A stretch of 7,313 nt of DNA from Pseudomonadota bacterium (GCA_021823635.1 JAKANT010000074.1:1-7313); one strand, 5' to 3'; numbered from the stretch's first letter, positions 1 through 6,905 are shown. The notes: generated from the sequence alone by a model not told the origin. Numbers and translations are program-made.

Positions 1-1
1 T

Positions 2-493
2 TTCATCTCGGAGAACTGCATCGGCTGCGGCTACTGCATCGCCGGCTGTCCGTTCAACGTGCCGCGCATCAGCAAGAAGGACAACAAGGCGTACAAATGC
101 ACGCTGTGCTCGGACCGCGTCGCCGTGGGCCTGGAGCCGGCGTGCGTGAAGACCTGCCCGACCGGCGCGATTATGTTCGGTGCCAAGGAAGACATGATCG
201 CGCGCGGCACCAAGCGGGTGAACGACCTGAAGGAGCGCGGCTTCCAGAACGCCGGCCTGTACGACCCGCAAGGCGTGAAGGGCACGCACGTCATGTACGT
301 GCTACAGCACGCCGACCGGCCCGAGCTGTACAGCGGCCTGCCGAGCGATCCGAAGGTCAGCCCGCTGGTGCGGTTGTGGAAAGGCGTGACCAAGCCGCTG
401 CTGTCGATCGGCATCGGCCTGGCGGTTCTGGGCGCGTTCTTCCACTACGTCACGCGCGGTCCAAAAGAGGTCGAGTCGGGAGACAAAGCATGA
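2..493 (+). CDS. fdoH: Formate dehydrogenase beta (iron-sulfur) subunit, 3' part
   Basis: This is the C-terminal 163 codons of the ferredoxin-like electron-transfer subunit of a membrane-bound formate dehydrogenase; the 5' end lies outside the window. It opens inside a cluster-binding motif ([14 protein letters not shown], residues 6-19 of the fragment). Further cysteines follow at CTLC (33-36) and at C48/C52 in the stretch ending [10 protein letters not shown]. This spacing is typical of the four-[4Fe-4S] subunits of the FdnH/FdoH family. Near the end a single hydrophobic helix (fragment residues about 131-150, [18 protein letters not shown]) is the membrane anchor that packs against the cytochrome b subunit. 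Known role: it carries electrons from the molybdenum/tungsten alpha subunit to heme b. The TGA stop overlaps the start of the next gene as ATGA, so translation is probably coupled. The related name fdhB or fdnH would be equally acceptable; the family is certain, the exact paralog is not. Confidence 0.95.
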   Translation, partial: FISENCIGCGYCIAGCPFNVPRISKKDNKAYKCTLCSDRVAVGLEPACVKTCPTGAIMFGAKEDMIARGTKRVNDLKERGFQNAGLYDPQGVKGTHVMYVLQHADRPELYSGLPSDPKVSPLVRLWKGVTKPLLSIGIGLAVLGAFFHYVTRGPKEVESGDKA

Positions 494-1134
494 GCCAGGT
501 GGCGATGAAAAGCGGCGAGGTGCCGCGTTACACGCCGGCAGAGCGCACCAACCACTGGATCGTCGCGATCCTTTTCATCCTGCTCGCGGCCTCCGGGTTG
601 GCGTTCTTCCATCCGTCGTTCTACTTCCTCGCGTGGATGCTCGGCGGCGGCGTGTGGGCGCGCATCCTGCATCCGTTCCTCGGCGTGCTGATGTTCGTGT
701 TCTTCCTGTTCATGATGTTGCGATACTGGGAAGACAACGTGATCCAGCCGTACGACCGCGAATGGCGCAAGCACCTGCGCGACGTGATCAACAACCGCGA
801 AGGCAATCTGCCGGAGATCGGCAAGTACAACATCGGCCAGAAACAGCTGTTCTGGACGATGGTCGTCACGATGGTGCTGCTGCTGGTATCCGGCATCGTG
901 CTGTGGCGCCCGTACTTCGCCGGCTTCTTCCCGATCCCGGTGATCCGGCTGGCGGCGGTGGTGCACGCGATCGCGGCGTTCGTGCTGATCATCGGCATCA
1001 TCGTGCACGTTTACGCCGGCATCTTCTGGGTTCGGGGCAGCCTGCGCGCGATGACCCGTGGCACCGTCAGCCACGAGTGGGCCAAGCATCACCACCCGCT
1101 GTGGTACCGTAAAGTGACCGGCGCGGCGAAATAG
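490..1134 (+). CDS. fdoI: Formate dehydrogenase gamma subunit, cytochrome b556
   Basis: The protein has 214 residues, matching the roughly 210 of FdnI/FdoI. It has four hydrophobic helices at about residues 23-41, 59-78, 119-139 and 152-176. Histidines H22, H61, H159 and H173 lie in or at the ends of these helices and correspond in placement to the four heme b ligands known in E. coli FdnI. A soluble loop (about 79-118) separates helices 2 and 3. Known role: it anchors the enzyme in the cytoplasmic membrane and passes electrons from the beta subunit through two b hemes to quinone. The ATG at 490 is preferred because it overlaps the beta-subunit stop and has GGGAGA at 478-483, 6 nt upstream. 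The frame is open further upstream only because of GC-rich sequence. The stop is TAG and is followed after 16 nt by a strong terminator, so this is the last structural gene of the fdh operon. Confidence 0.96.
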   Translation: MSQVAMKSGEVPRYTPAERTNHWIVAILFILLAASGLAFFHPSFYFLAWMLGGGVWARILHPFLGVLMFVFFLFMMLRYWEDNVIQPYDREWRKHLRDVINNREGNLPEIGKYNIGQKQLFWTMVVTMVLLLVSGIVLWRPYFAGFFPIPVIRLAAVVHAIAAFVLIIGIIVHVYAGIFWVRGSLRAMTRGTVSHEWAKHHHPLWYRKVTGAAK

Positions 1135-1150
1135 GAAGCCGAAACCCGTA

Positions 1151-1202
1151 ACGGCGGCGGCAGTCGGTCGGGGATGTCCCGGCGCTTGCCGCCGTCTTTT
1201 TT
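1151..1202 (+). terminator. Rho-independent terminator after the fdh structural genes
   Basis: The outer stem is ACGGCGGC (1151-1158) paired with GCCGCCGT (1188-1195), eight perfect pairs. A small inner hairpin is possible (CGGG...CCCG around 1170-1181). A run of six T follows one base later (1197-1202). This is the classical intrinsic terminator layout. It lies 16 nt after the gamma-subunit stop and 21 nt before the fdhE start, so it separates the structural genes from the maturation genes. Confidence 0.85.
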
Positions 1203-1223
1203 GGCGATCTCGAGCGAGGACCC

Positions 1224-2150
1224 TTGGCGACCCGTATCGTTACCGACGGTTCGACCGAGCGCGTCGAGCACGCACCGCGTGTCGTGCTGCCTGCCGGGGC
1301 GACGCTTTTCGCGGAGCGCGCGGCCCGATTCGAGCAACTGGCGCGCGGCCATGCGCTCGGCCCCTATCTGCAGCTGATGGCGCGCGTCTGTCGCGCGCAG
1401 GCCGATCTCTACGGCGCGCGCGCCGCGCCGCCCATTGCCGAATCGGCGCTCGCCGCGAGCCGCGCGTATGGGATGCCGCCGCTCGCCGCGCTGACGCACG
1501 AACGCGATGCGCAGTGGCGCGACGACCTGCGCGGGATCGAGGCCGCGCTGCGCCCGCAAGCGAACGAACCGCTGGCGGCCGCGCTCGAGCGCCTGCAGCG
1601 GCTCGACGACCGCGCGCTCGAGGCGCTGGCGGACCGGGTGCTTGCCGGCGGCGCCGGCGACGAAGACGCCGAGCACGTGCCGCTGGTCGGCGCCGCCCTT
1701 CAGCTTTACTTCACGCGCCGTGCGGCCACACTGGCGCCGGCCGATGTCGGCAACTGCGACGTCGCGACCGTCTGTCCTGTGTGCGGCACGCGCCCGGTGG
1801 CGAGCGTGGTGCGAATCGGCGGGCCGCAGGCGAATCTGCGCTACCTCGTGTGCGCCCTGTGCAGCACCGAGTGGAACATGGTGCGCGTCAAGTGCAGCGC
1901 CTGCGAAGAGGAGAAAGGCGTCGGTTACCTGAGCATCGAGGTGCCGGACCGCGCGCCGGGCGAGGCCGCGGTGCGCGCCGAGACGTGCGACGAGTGCAAG
2001 TCGTACCTGAAGATCCTGTACCAGGAGAAGGACCCTATGCTCGAGCCGATGGCCGACGATCTGGCCTCGCTCGCGCTGGACGTCCTGGTCGACGAGCGCG
2101 GTTACGCCCGTTCCGGTCCAAACTTCCTGTTGCATCCCGGCAGCGGTTAA
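1224..2150 (+). CDS. fdhE: FdhE, formate dehydrogenase accessory protein
   Basis: The protein has 308 residues, against 309 for E. coli FdhE. It is a cytoplasmic iron-binding, rubredoxin-like protein needed for activity of respiratory formate dehydrogenases after assembly. The N-terminal half is helical (LFAERAARFEQLARGHALG, about 28-46). The C-terminal half carries four CxxC pairs: C184/C187 (CPVCG), C210/C213, C224/C227 and C255/C258. The family signatures YLKILYQEKDP and a C-terminal LASLALDVLVDE...YARSGPN stretch follow. The start is TTG: an in-frame stop lies at 1149-1151 and no ATG or GTG occurs in frame between it and 1224. AGGA at 1217-1220 gives a short 3-nt spacing. The next candidate is GTG at 1284, which would lose about 20 residues. 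selA starts 2 nt after the TAA, which places fdhE in one unit with the selenocysteine genes. Confidence 0.95.
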   Translation: MATRIVTDGSTERVEHAPRVVLPAGATLFAERAARFEQLARGHALGPYLQLMARVCRAQADLYGARAAPPIAESALAASRAYGMPPLAALTHERDAQWRDDLRGIEAALRPQANEPLAAALERLQRLDDRALEALADRVLAGGAGDEDAEHVPLVGAALQLYFTRRAATLAPADVGNCDVATVCPVCGTRPVASVVRIGGPQANLRYLVCALCSTEWNMVRVKCSACEEEKGVGYLSIEVPDRAPGEAAVRAETCDECKSYLKILYQEKDPMLEPMADDLASLALDVLVDERGYARSGPNFLLHPGSG

Positions 2151-2152
2151 CG

Positions 2153-3589
2153 ATGAGCGACTTGGCTCTGCCCGGTGCGGGCGAGGCAAGCGCGACGACC
2201 GCTGCCGCGCTCTCGCAACTGCCGGCGGTCGACCGCCTGCTCGCGCACCCTCGGCTGGCCGCGGCGCTGGCCGCCTACGGACAGCCGCTGGTCAAGCGCG
2301 CGGTGCAGGCGGAACTGGCCGAATGCCGCGATCGCCTGCGCGCCGGCGGCACGGCGCCGGCGCTGGAGGTCTTGGCCGCCGCGGTCGAAGCGCGCGTGCG
2401 TCGGGCAGTGGCGCCGCGGCTGCGCGCGGTCTTCAATCTCACGGGCACGGTCATTCACACCAACCTCGGCCGCGCGCTGCTCGCCGACGAAGCGATCGAC
2501 GCGGTGGCAGCGGCGATGCGCGGCTATGCCGCGCTCGAATACGATCTCGAGGCCGGCGGCCGCGGTGACCGCGACGACGTCGTCGCCGGATTGCTGCGCG
2601 ACTTGACCGGCGCCGAGGCGGCCACCGTCGTCAACAACAACGCGGCCGCGGTGCTGCTGACGCTCAAGGCGCTGGCGGCCAAAAGGGAAGTCTTGATTTC
2701 GCGCGGCGAGCTGATCGAGATCGGCGGGGCGTTCCGCATGCCCGACGTGATGGCTGCCGCCGGATGCAAGCTGGTCGAGGTGGGCACCACCAATCGCACG
2801 CACGCGGCGGATTTCGAAAACGCCTTCGGCAGCAGAACCGCGCTGGTGGTGAAGGCGCACGCATCGAATTACGCGATCACCGGCTTCACGGCCGCCGTGC
2901 CGGAGACCGAACTGGCACGCATTGCGCACGCGCACGGCGTGCCTTTCGTGATCGACCTCGGCTCCGGCGCGCTGATCGATCTGTCCGCCTATGGTTTGCC
3001 GCGCGAGCCGCTGCCGCAAGACGCGTTGGCCGCGGGCGCCGACGTGGTCACGTTCTCCGGGGACAAGCTGCTGGGCGGCCCGCAGGCCGGCATCATCGTC
3101 GGCCGCGCCGACCTGATCGCCCGCATCAAGCGCGATCCGCTCAAGCGCGCCCTGCGCGTCTCCAAGCTGACGCTCGCCGCGCTGGAAGCGACGCTGCGCA
3201 TCTATGCGTCCGCGCACCGGCTGCAGGAGCGGTTGCCCACACTCGCGCTGCTGATGCGTCCGCAGGCCGACATTCGCGCCGCCTGCGAGCGCACGCTGCC
3301 TGCCTTCGCACGGTTCGCCGGCCCCGATTTCGCCGCGCGCTGCGAACCGTGCGCCAGCCAGATCGGCTCCGGCGCGCTGCCGGTGGAGCGGTTGCCGAGC
3401 TGCGCAGTGGTGCTGGCGCCGGTGGCGGCGAAGGGATCGGGCCGGGCGCTGGCGCGGCTGGCGCGCCGGCTGCGCGACTTGCCGATCCCGGTGATCGGCC
3501 GCGTGCAGGACAACGCGCTGTGGCTGGATCTGCGCTGTCTGCGCGACGAAGCGGCGCTGCTGCGGCAGCTCGCCATGGAAGGGGAATGA
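2153..3589 (+). CDS. selA: L-seryl-tRNA(Sec) selenium transferase
   Basis: The protein has 478 residues (E. coli SelA 463). It is a cytoplasmic PLP enzyme that converts seryl-tRNA(Sec) to selenocysteinyl-tRNA(Sec) using selenophosphate. An N-terminal SelA-type domain (about 16-60, LSQLPAVDRLLAHPRLAAAL) leads to the signature FNLTGTVIHTNLGRALL from residue 94. VVNNNAAAVLLTLKALA is a typical cofactor-binding stretch, and D268 in VIDLGSGALIDL fits the pyridine-nitrogen aspartate. The Schiff-base lysine is K305 in TFSGDKLLGGPQAG. All key residues are present and the gene looks intact. The start at 2153 lies 2 nt after fdhE with no good Shine-Dalgarno, which fits translational coupling. The substrate tRNA (5769-5864) and the partner SelB are encoded just downstream; selenophosphate synthetase (selD) is not in the window. 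Confidence 0.97.
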   Translation: MSDLALPGAGEASATTAAALSQLPAVDRLLAHPRLAAALAAYGQPLVKRAVQAELAECRDRLRAGGTAPALEVLAAAVEARVRRAVAPRLRAVFNLTGTVIHTNLGRALLADEAIDAVAAAMRGYAALEYDLEAGGRGDRDDVVAGLLRDLTGAEAATVVNNNAAAVLLTLKALAAKREVLISRGELIEIGGAFRMPDVMAAAGCKLVEVGTTNRTHAADFENAFGSRTALVVKAHASNYAITGFTAAVPETELARIAHAHGVPFVIDLGSGALIDLSAYGLPREPLPQDALAAGADVVTFSGDKLLGGPQAGIIVGRADLIARIKRDPLKRALRVSKLTLAALEATLRIYASAHRLQERLPTLALLMRPQADIRAACERTLPAFARFAGPDFAARCEPCASQIGSGALPVERLPSCAVVLAPVAAKGSGRALARLARRLRDLPIPVIGRVQDNALWLDLRCLRDEAALLRQLAMEGE

Positions 3590-3741
3590 TCGCGATGTGG
3601 ACGCGGACGGGTGTGGCGGCGCGCCTTGCGTCCGCGAGCGCAGCCGGCGCCCGCGCTGCACCCGACGGCCCGAGCCGTCGCACGCGCGCGCAACCGGGTC
3701 GCGGCTCGAACGTCAACGGCCAGCGCAGGCACGAGCGATGA
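3586..3741 (+). other. selA-selB spacer with a doubtful 51-codon reading frame
   Basis: The 148 nt between the selA stop and the preferred selB start hold no recognised gene. One frame runs the whole length. Its ATG (3586) overlaps the selA stop as ATGA, and its TGA (3739-3741) overlaps the selB ATG, again as ATGA. Purine-rich GGAAGGGG at 3577-3584 sits before it, and a second in-frame ATG at 3595 would be better spaced from that site. The predicted peptide is rich in Ala, Arg and Gly with no motif, which is what GC-rich noncoding sequence often gives. It could be a coupling leader peptide or simply an untranslated spacer. Treat it as unproven. Confidence 0.25.
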
Positions 3742-5636
3742 TCGTCGGCACCGCCGGCCACATCGACCACGGCAAGACGTCGCTGGTGAAGCGGCTCACC
3801 GGCCGCGACACCGACCGCCTGCCGGAGGAGATCAAACGCGGCATCTCGATCGAGCTGGGCTACGCCTACGTGCCGCTGCCGGACGGCTCGGTGCTCGGCT
3901 TCGTCGACGTGCCCGGCCACGAGAAGTTCGTGCACACGATGGTGGCCGGCGCCACCGGCATCGACTTCGCGCTGCTGGTGATCGCCGCCGACGACGGCGT
4001 GATGCCGCAGACCGACGAGCATCTCGAAATCCTGCAATTGCTCGGCGTCACCGCAGGCGCGATCGCGTTGAACAAGATCGATGCGGTGGACGGCGCGCGC
4101 GTCGACCAGGTGCGCGCGCAGATCGCCGCCCGCGTGGCCGGCACGCCGGCCGAGCGCTGGCCGCTGTTCGCGCTGTCGGCCGCGACCGGCGAAGGTGTGA
4201 CGGCGCTGTGGTCGCACCTGCTCGAATGCGCGCAGACGCAGCGCGCGCGCGCCAGTGCCGGCCACTTTCGGCTGGCGATCGACCGCGTGTTCACGTTGGC
4301 CGGCGTCGGCACCATCGTCACCGGGACCGCGCACGCCGGACGCGTGCGCATCGGCGACGAAGTCGCTGTCCTGCCGCGCGGTCTGCGCGCGCGTGTGCGC
4401 TCGATTCACGCGCAGGACCGCCCGGCGCAGGAAGGTGCCGCCGGGCAACGCTGCGCGCTGGCCTTGGCCGGGGTCGAGAAGGCCGACATCGAGCGCGGCC
4501 AGTGGGTGCAGGCGGCCGCACTCGCCAACGTCACGGACCGCTTCGACGCCTCGGTGCGGCTGTCCTCGCAGGAAGACAAGGCGCTCGCGAACTGGTCCAG
4601 CGTGCACCTGCATCACGGCACCGCCGACGCAATGGCGCGCATCGGTGTGCTGGACGGCGAACGCATCGGCCCTGGCGAAACCCGGCTCGTCAGCGTGGCC
4701 GTCGATCGGCCGCTGGCGCTGTGTCGCGGCGATCGCTTCGTGCTGCGCGACGCGCAGGCGCGCCGCACGCTGGGCGGTGGCATCGTGCTGGACATTGCGC
4801 CGCCGCGGCGCGGCAAACGCCGGCCCGAGCGGTTGGAGGTGCTGGCGGCGATCCGCGATCGGTCGCCCGAGCAAGCGCTGGCGCGCTGGCTGAAAGTGGA
4901 GGCGCTGCCGCTTGCTCGTCTGGCGAATGGCTGGAACCTGACCGAGTCGGAATTGCCGCCGCTGCTGCGCGCGGTCGGCGCGCGCGTCGCGGCCGGCACC
5001 GCGTTCGCGGCCGGTGCGTGGTCATCGCTGCGCGACCGGCTCGTCGCGGCGATCGCGTCGGTGCATGAGCGCGAGCCGGAGATGCCGGGCGTCGAGCAGA
5101 ATCGGCTGCGCCGCATCGTCGCACCGGCGCTGCCTGCCGAGGCGTTCGGCGAGCTGGTCGAGGAACTGCTCGCCGCAGGCCGCCTCGTGCGTCGCGGCGC
5201 GTTTCTTGCCGACCCCGCGCACAAGGCGGAACTGGGCAAAAGCGAACGCGTGCTATGGGAGCGCATCAAGCCGCTGCTGGCCGACAGGCCGTTCGAGCCG
5301 CCACGCGTGCGCGACATCGCGCGCGACATTCGCATCGCCGAAACCGAGGTGCGTAACCTGCTCAAGCGCGTCGCGCGCGTGGGCGAAGTCACGCTGGTGG
5401 CGCACGACCACTTCTTCCTTACCGACGCGGTGCGAGCGATGGCAGACATCGCGGCGCAGTTGAACGCGGAGCGCGGTGCGGCGCGGGCGGCCGAATTCCG
5501 CGATCGCATCGGAACCGGCCGCAAGCTGGCGATCCAGATCCTGGAATTTTTCGACCGCGTCGGTTATACCCGGCGCGTGCGCGACGACCATTTGATCCGC
5601 CGCGCCAATCCGTGGCGCACACCGGATCCGCGATGA
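3738..5636 (+). CDS. selB: Selenocysteine-specific elongation factor SelB
   Basis: The protein has 632 residues (E. coli SelB 614). It is a GTPase that binds selenocysteinyl-tRNA(Sec) and the SECIS hairpin and delivers selenocysteine at UGA. The GTPase domain has the P-loop GHIDHGKTS (7-15), a switch I region around RGISIELG (34-41), DVPGHEK (57-63) and NKID (112-115). EF-Tu-like beta-barrel domains begin at about residue 177 (FRLAIDRVF...GTIVTGT) and extend to about 345. The C-terminal winged-helix domains, which bind SECIS RNA, fill about 375-632 and end with the family signature [20 protein letters not shown]. The ATG at 3738 was chosen because the protein then begins at [12 protein letters not shown] as SelB proteins do; AGG at 3727-3729 is a plausible ribosome site. 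A longer frame from 3597 adds an Arg-rich stretch unlike the family. selC follows 132 nt downstream. Confidence 0.97.
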   Translation: MIVGTAGHIDHGKTSLVKRLTGRDTDRLPEEIKRGISIELGYAYVPLPDGSVLGFVDVPGHEKFVHTMVAGATGIDFALLVIAADDGVMPQTDEHLEILQLLGVTAGAIALNKIDAVDGARVDQVRAQIAARVAGTPAERWPLFALSAATGEGVTALWSHLLECAQTQRARASAGHFRLAIDRVFTLAGVGTIVTGTAHAGRVRIGDEVAVLPRGLRARVRSIHAQDRPAQEGAAGQRCALALAGVEKADIERGQWVQAAALANVTDRFDASVRLSSQEDKALANWSSVHLHHGTADAMARIGVLDGERIGPGETRLVSVAVDRPLALCRGDRFVLRDAQARRTLGGGIVLDIAPPRRGKRRPERLEVLAAIRDRSPEQALARWLKVEALPLARLANGWNLTESELPPLLRAVGARVAAGTAFAAGAWSSLRDRLVAAIASVHEREPEMPGVEQNRLRRIVAPALPAEAFGELVEELLAAGRLVRRGAFLADPAHKAELGKSERVLWERIKPLLADRPFEPPRVRDIARDIRIAETEVRNLLKRVARVGEVTLVAHDHFFLTDAVRAMADIAAQLNAERGAARAAEFRDRIGTGRKLAIQILEFFDRVGYTRRVRDDHLIRRANPWRTPDPR

Positions 5637-5666
5637 CAGACGCCTGCCTCTCATGCATCGTCGCGC

Positions 5667-5686
5667 GGCGCCGTTTCCTCGGCGCC
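5667..5686 (+). other. GC-rich hairpin after selB
   Basis: GGCGCCG (5667-5673) and CGGCGCC (5680-5686) form seven perfect pairs around a TTTCCT loop, 30 nt after the selB stop. No T-run follows, so it is not a standard intrinsic terminator. It could stabilise the 3' end of the selB message, serve as a processing site between selB and the tRNA, or be a chance palindrome. The surrounding 132-nt gap (5637-5768) shows no convincing promoter for selC. Confidence 0.35.
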
Positions 5687-5768
5687 CGGGGGCGTGGAGC
5701 GTGGCGGCGCTGCGCGCGAAAATGGCATCTGTGTACCCGCTTGCGTGCGGCGCAGACGGATGAAGAAG

Positions 5769-5864
5769 GGAAGAGTGTCGTGACCCGGTGGTCCGGCCGG
5801 ACTTCAAATCCGGTGGAGCCTGCCAGCAGGCTCCGGTGGGTTCGACTCCCATACTCTTCCGCCA
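5769..5864 (+). tRNA. selC: tRNA-Sec (anticodon UCA)
   Basis: This is a complete 96-nt selenocysteine tRNA. The acceptor stem has the diagnostic eight pairs, GGAAGAGT (5769-5776) with ACTCTTCC (5853-5860). It stacks on a five-pair T stem (5836-5840 with 5848-5852, one G-U, loop TTCGACT), giving the 13-pair acceptor/T arm of bacterial tRNA-Sec. The anticodon stem CCGGA (5797-5801) / TCCGG (5809-5813) closes the loop CTTCAAA with UCA at 5804-5806. The long variable arm is GGAGCCTG (5815-5822) / CAGGCTCC (5827-5834) with loop CCAG. The D stem includes GACC (5782-5785) / GGTC (5790-5793). A G discriminator and CCA (5862-5864) are encoded. It is charged with serine by SerRS, converted by SelA and delivered by SelB. 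The close resemblance to E. coli selC in loop and end sequences leaves little doubt. Confidence 0.98.
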
Positions 5865-5871
5865 ACCAACC

Positions 5872-5903
5872 CCGGCGGCGCGGCTGCTTGCGGCCGCTGC
5901 CGG
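5872..5903 (+). other. Hairpin just downstream of tRNA-Sec
   Basis: CCGGCGGCG (5872-5880) can pair with CGCTGCCGG (5895-5903), nine pairs including one G-U, starting 8 nt after the tRNA CCA. There is no T-run after it. It may end or process the tRNA precursor, but the evidence is only the inverted repeat. The rest of the 163-nt gap (5865-6027) contains GC-rich sequence and the leader of the next gene, with no recognisable promoter or gene. Confidence 0.3.
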
Positions 5904-6027
5904 CGCGACCCGCCGGCGCGCATGAAGCGGCACGAGCAGACGCGGGGGGTCGGGTCGCCGCCCCTTCGCCCTGGGTTGGACGAAACCTCCCCGCGCCGCT
6001 CGCGGAGCGGAGGCGGAGCAGGAGGCC

Positions 6028-6492
6028 ATGGAGCTCGACCTGAACGCGTTGCCGGAGCATCTCTTGTACGCGCCCGAGCAGGACATGTGGGTGCGGCTGG
6101 AGACCGACGGCACGGCGACGATCGGCGCCACCCACCTGGTCGGCGCGCACGGACAGTTCATGTTCTTCTCGCCGCGCCCGCTGGGAACGACGGTCGAGCG
6201 CGACCGCTCGCTCGGCGTGATGGAAACCGCCAAGACCGCGGTCGCGATCCACGCGCCGCTTTCGTGCACGATCGTCGCCGCCAATGCGGCGGTCCAGGCG
6301 GACGCTTCGCTGGTCGCGCGCGATCCGTACGGCGCCGGCTGGCTGTTCAGCATCCGTCCGACCGCACTCGAGGCCGAACGCGCAACGCTGCTCGACGTCG
6401 CCGCGTACCGCGAATGGCTGGCGCAGCGCCTCGACCGCTTCGCACCGCCGGTGGACGATCGCCCGCCGGACGATTTCGGCCGCTTCTACTGA
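6028..6492 (+). CDS. GcvH-like lipoyl-carrier protein
   Basis: The protein has 154 residues, longer than the roughly 130 of glycine-cleavage H protein. It aligns by eye with the H-protein fold: EHLLYAPEQDMWVRLETDG (10-28) matches the N-terminal strand region. GVMETAKTAVAIHAPLS (63-79) matches the lipoylation loop, with K69 at the modified-lysine position. DPYGAGWLFSI follows as in H proteins. The family carries lipoamide, either in glycine cleavage or, for LbpA-type relatives, in sulfur oxidation. No gcvT, gcvP or lipoate ligase is visible, and the sequence around the lysine (ETAK rather than the usual ESVK) departs from a housekeeping GcvH, so I infer a specialised paralog. The proline- and Asp-rich C-terminal tail (about 140-154) is extra. 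AGGAGG (6020-6025) lies only 2 nt before the ATG, an unusually tight spacing; a TTG at 6049 is the alternative. The gene is 5 nt upstream of the DsrE-family gene. Confidence 0.88.
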   Translation: MELDLNALPEHLLYAPEQDMWVRLETDGTATIGATHLVGAHGQFMFFSPRPLGTTVERDRSLGVMETAKTAVAIHAPLSCTIVAANAAVQADASLVARDPYGAGWLFSIRPTALEAERATLLDVAAYREWLAQRLDRFAPPVDDRPPDDFGRFY

Positions 6493-6497
6493 CCGCG

Positions 6498-6884
6498 ATG
6501 ACGCCCGCGCGCAGATTCGTGTTCGTGCTGTGGTCGTGCGGGCCCGACCGGCCGGACGGCGCGGCGCTCGCCGCCGCGCCGTTCGTCTACGCGCTGGCGG
6601 CGCGCGCGCTGGAGTTCGAGGTCGAAATTCACTTCACGGCAAGCGCGGTGCGCTGGCTGTTGGAAGGTGTCGCCGCCGGCGCGTACACCGACCGCGCACG
6701 GACCAAGACCGTGCTCGACTTCATCCGCGAAGCGCGCGCCGCCGGCGTCAAGCTTTACGCGTGCGCGATGGCGCTCGCCGAGCACCGGCGCGGCGAAGCC
6801 TTGTTACCCGAAGTCGAAGGCATGGCCGGCGCGGCCACCGTGGTGGATGCGGCCGGCGACGGCGCGCATACGCTGGTGTTCTGA
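6498..6884 (+). CDS. DsrE-family protein
   Basis: This 128-residue protein resembles the DsrE/DsrF-like family: small alpha/beta proteins that carry sulfur on a conserved cysteine in sulfur-transfer pathways. It opens with a beta strand (RRFVFVLWSCGPD, 5-17). A helix and strand follow (FEVEIHFTASAVRWL, 40-54), then a helix (TKTVLDFIREARAAGVKLYAC, ending at C89). C89 in the strand-turn segment KLYACAMALAEH sits where the family's functional cysteine lies; a second cysteine is C14. Both are ordinary TGC codons, not TGA. The start is 5 nt after the GcvH-like stop without a clear Shine-Dalgarno, so the two are probably co-translated. The pairing with a lipoyl carrier suggests a shared role in sulfur or persulfide transfer, which is inference. 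The substrate is unknown. Confidence 0.8.
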   Translation: MTPARRFVFVLWSCGPDRPDGAALAAAPFVYALAARALEFEVEIHFTASAVRWLLEGVAAGAYTDRARTKTVLDFIREARAAGVKLYACAMALAEHRRGEALLPEVEGMAGAATVVDAAGDGAHTLVF

Positions 6885-6905
6885 CGACGCGCAAGCGACA
6901 CGCGC

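Noticed and set aside
97..489. Upstream extension of the cytochrome b gene in its frame
   Set aside because: It overlaps the beta-subunit coding region, is Arg-rich, and the gamma subunit begins properly at 490 with a good ribosome site.
3597..3737. N-terminal extension of SelB from 3597
   Set aside because: The added 47 residues are Arg-rich and unlike SelB, whose family begins close to the GHIDHGKT motif; the ATG at 3738 places that motif correctly.
1089..4874. Long minus-strand open frames (1089-2189, 2147-3661, 3141-4874)
   Set aside because: They lie opposite fdhE, selA and selB, are rich in Arg, Ala and His, and show no family signature; long antisense frames are expected in GC-rich coding sequence.
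5741..5769. TTGCGT as a -35 element for selC
   Set aside because: No -10-like hexamer occurs at suitable spacing; the region reads GC- and purine-rich.
5769..6027. Integrated element at selC
   Set aside because: selC is a known integration site for islands, but no integrase gene follows it, and I saw no repeat of the tRNA 3' end in the window.
5612..6043. 143-codon plus-strand frame
   Set aside because: It runs straight through the tRNA-Sec gene and overlaps both neighbours, with no recognisable protein.
6882..6884. TGA of the DsrE-family gene as a selenocysteine codon
   Set aside because: The 21 nt after it in frame are followed by a methionine start and a basic/hydrophobic membrane segment, which fits a separate protein; no SECIS-like hairpin was evident.
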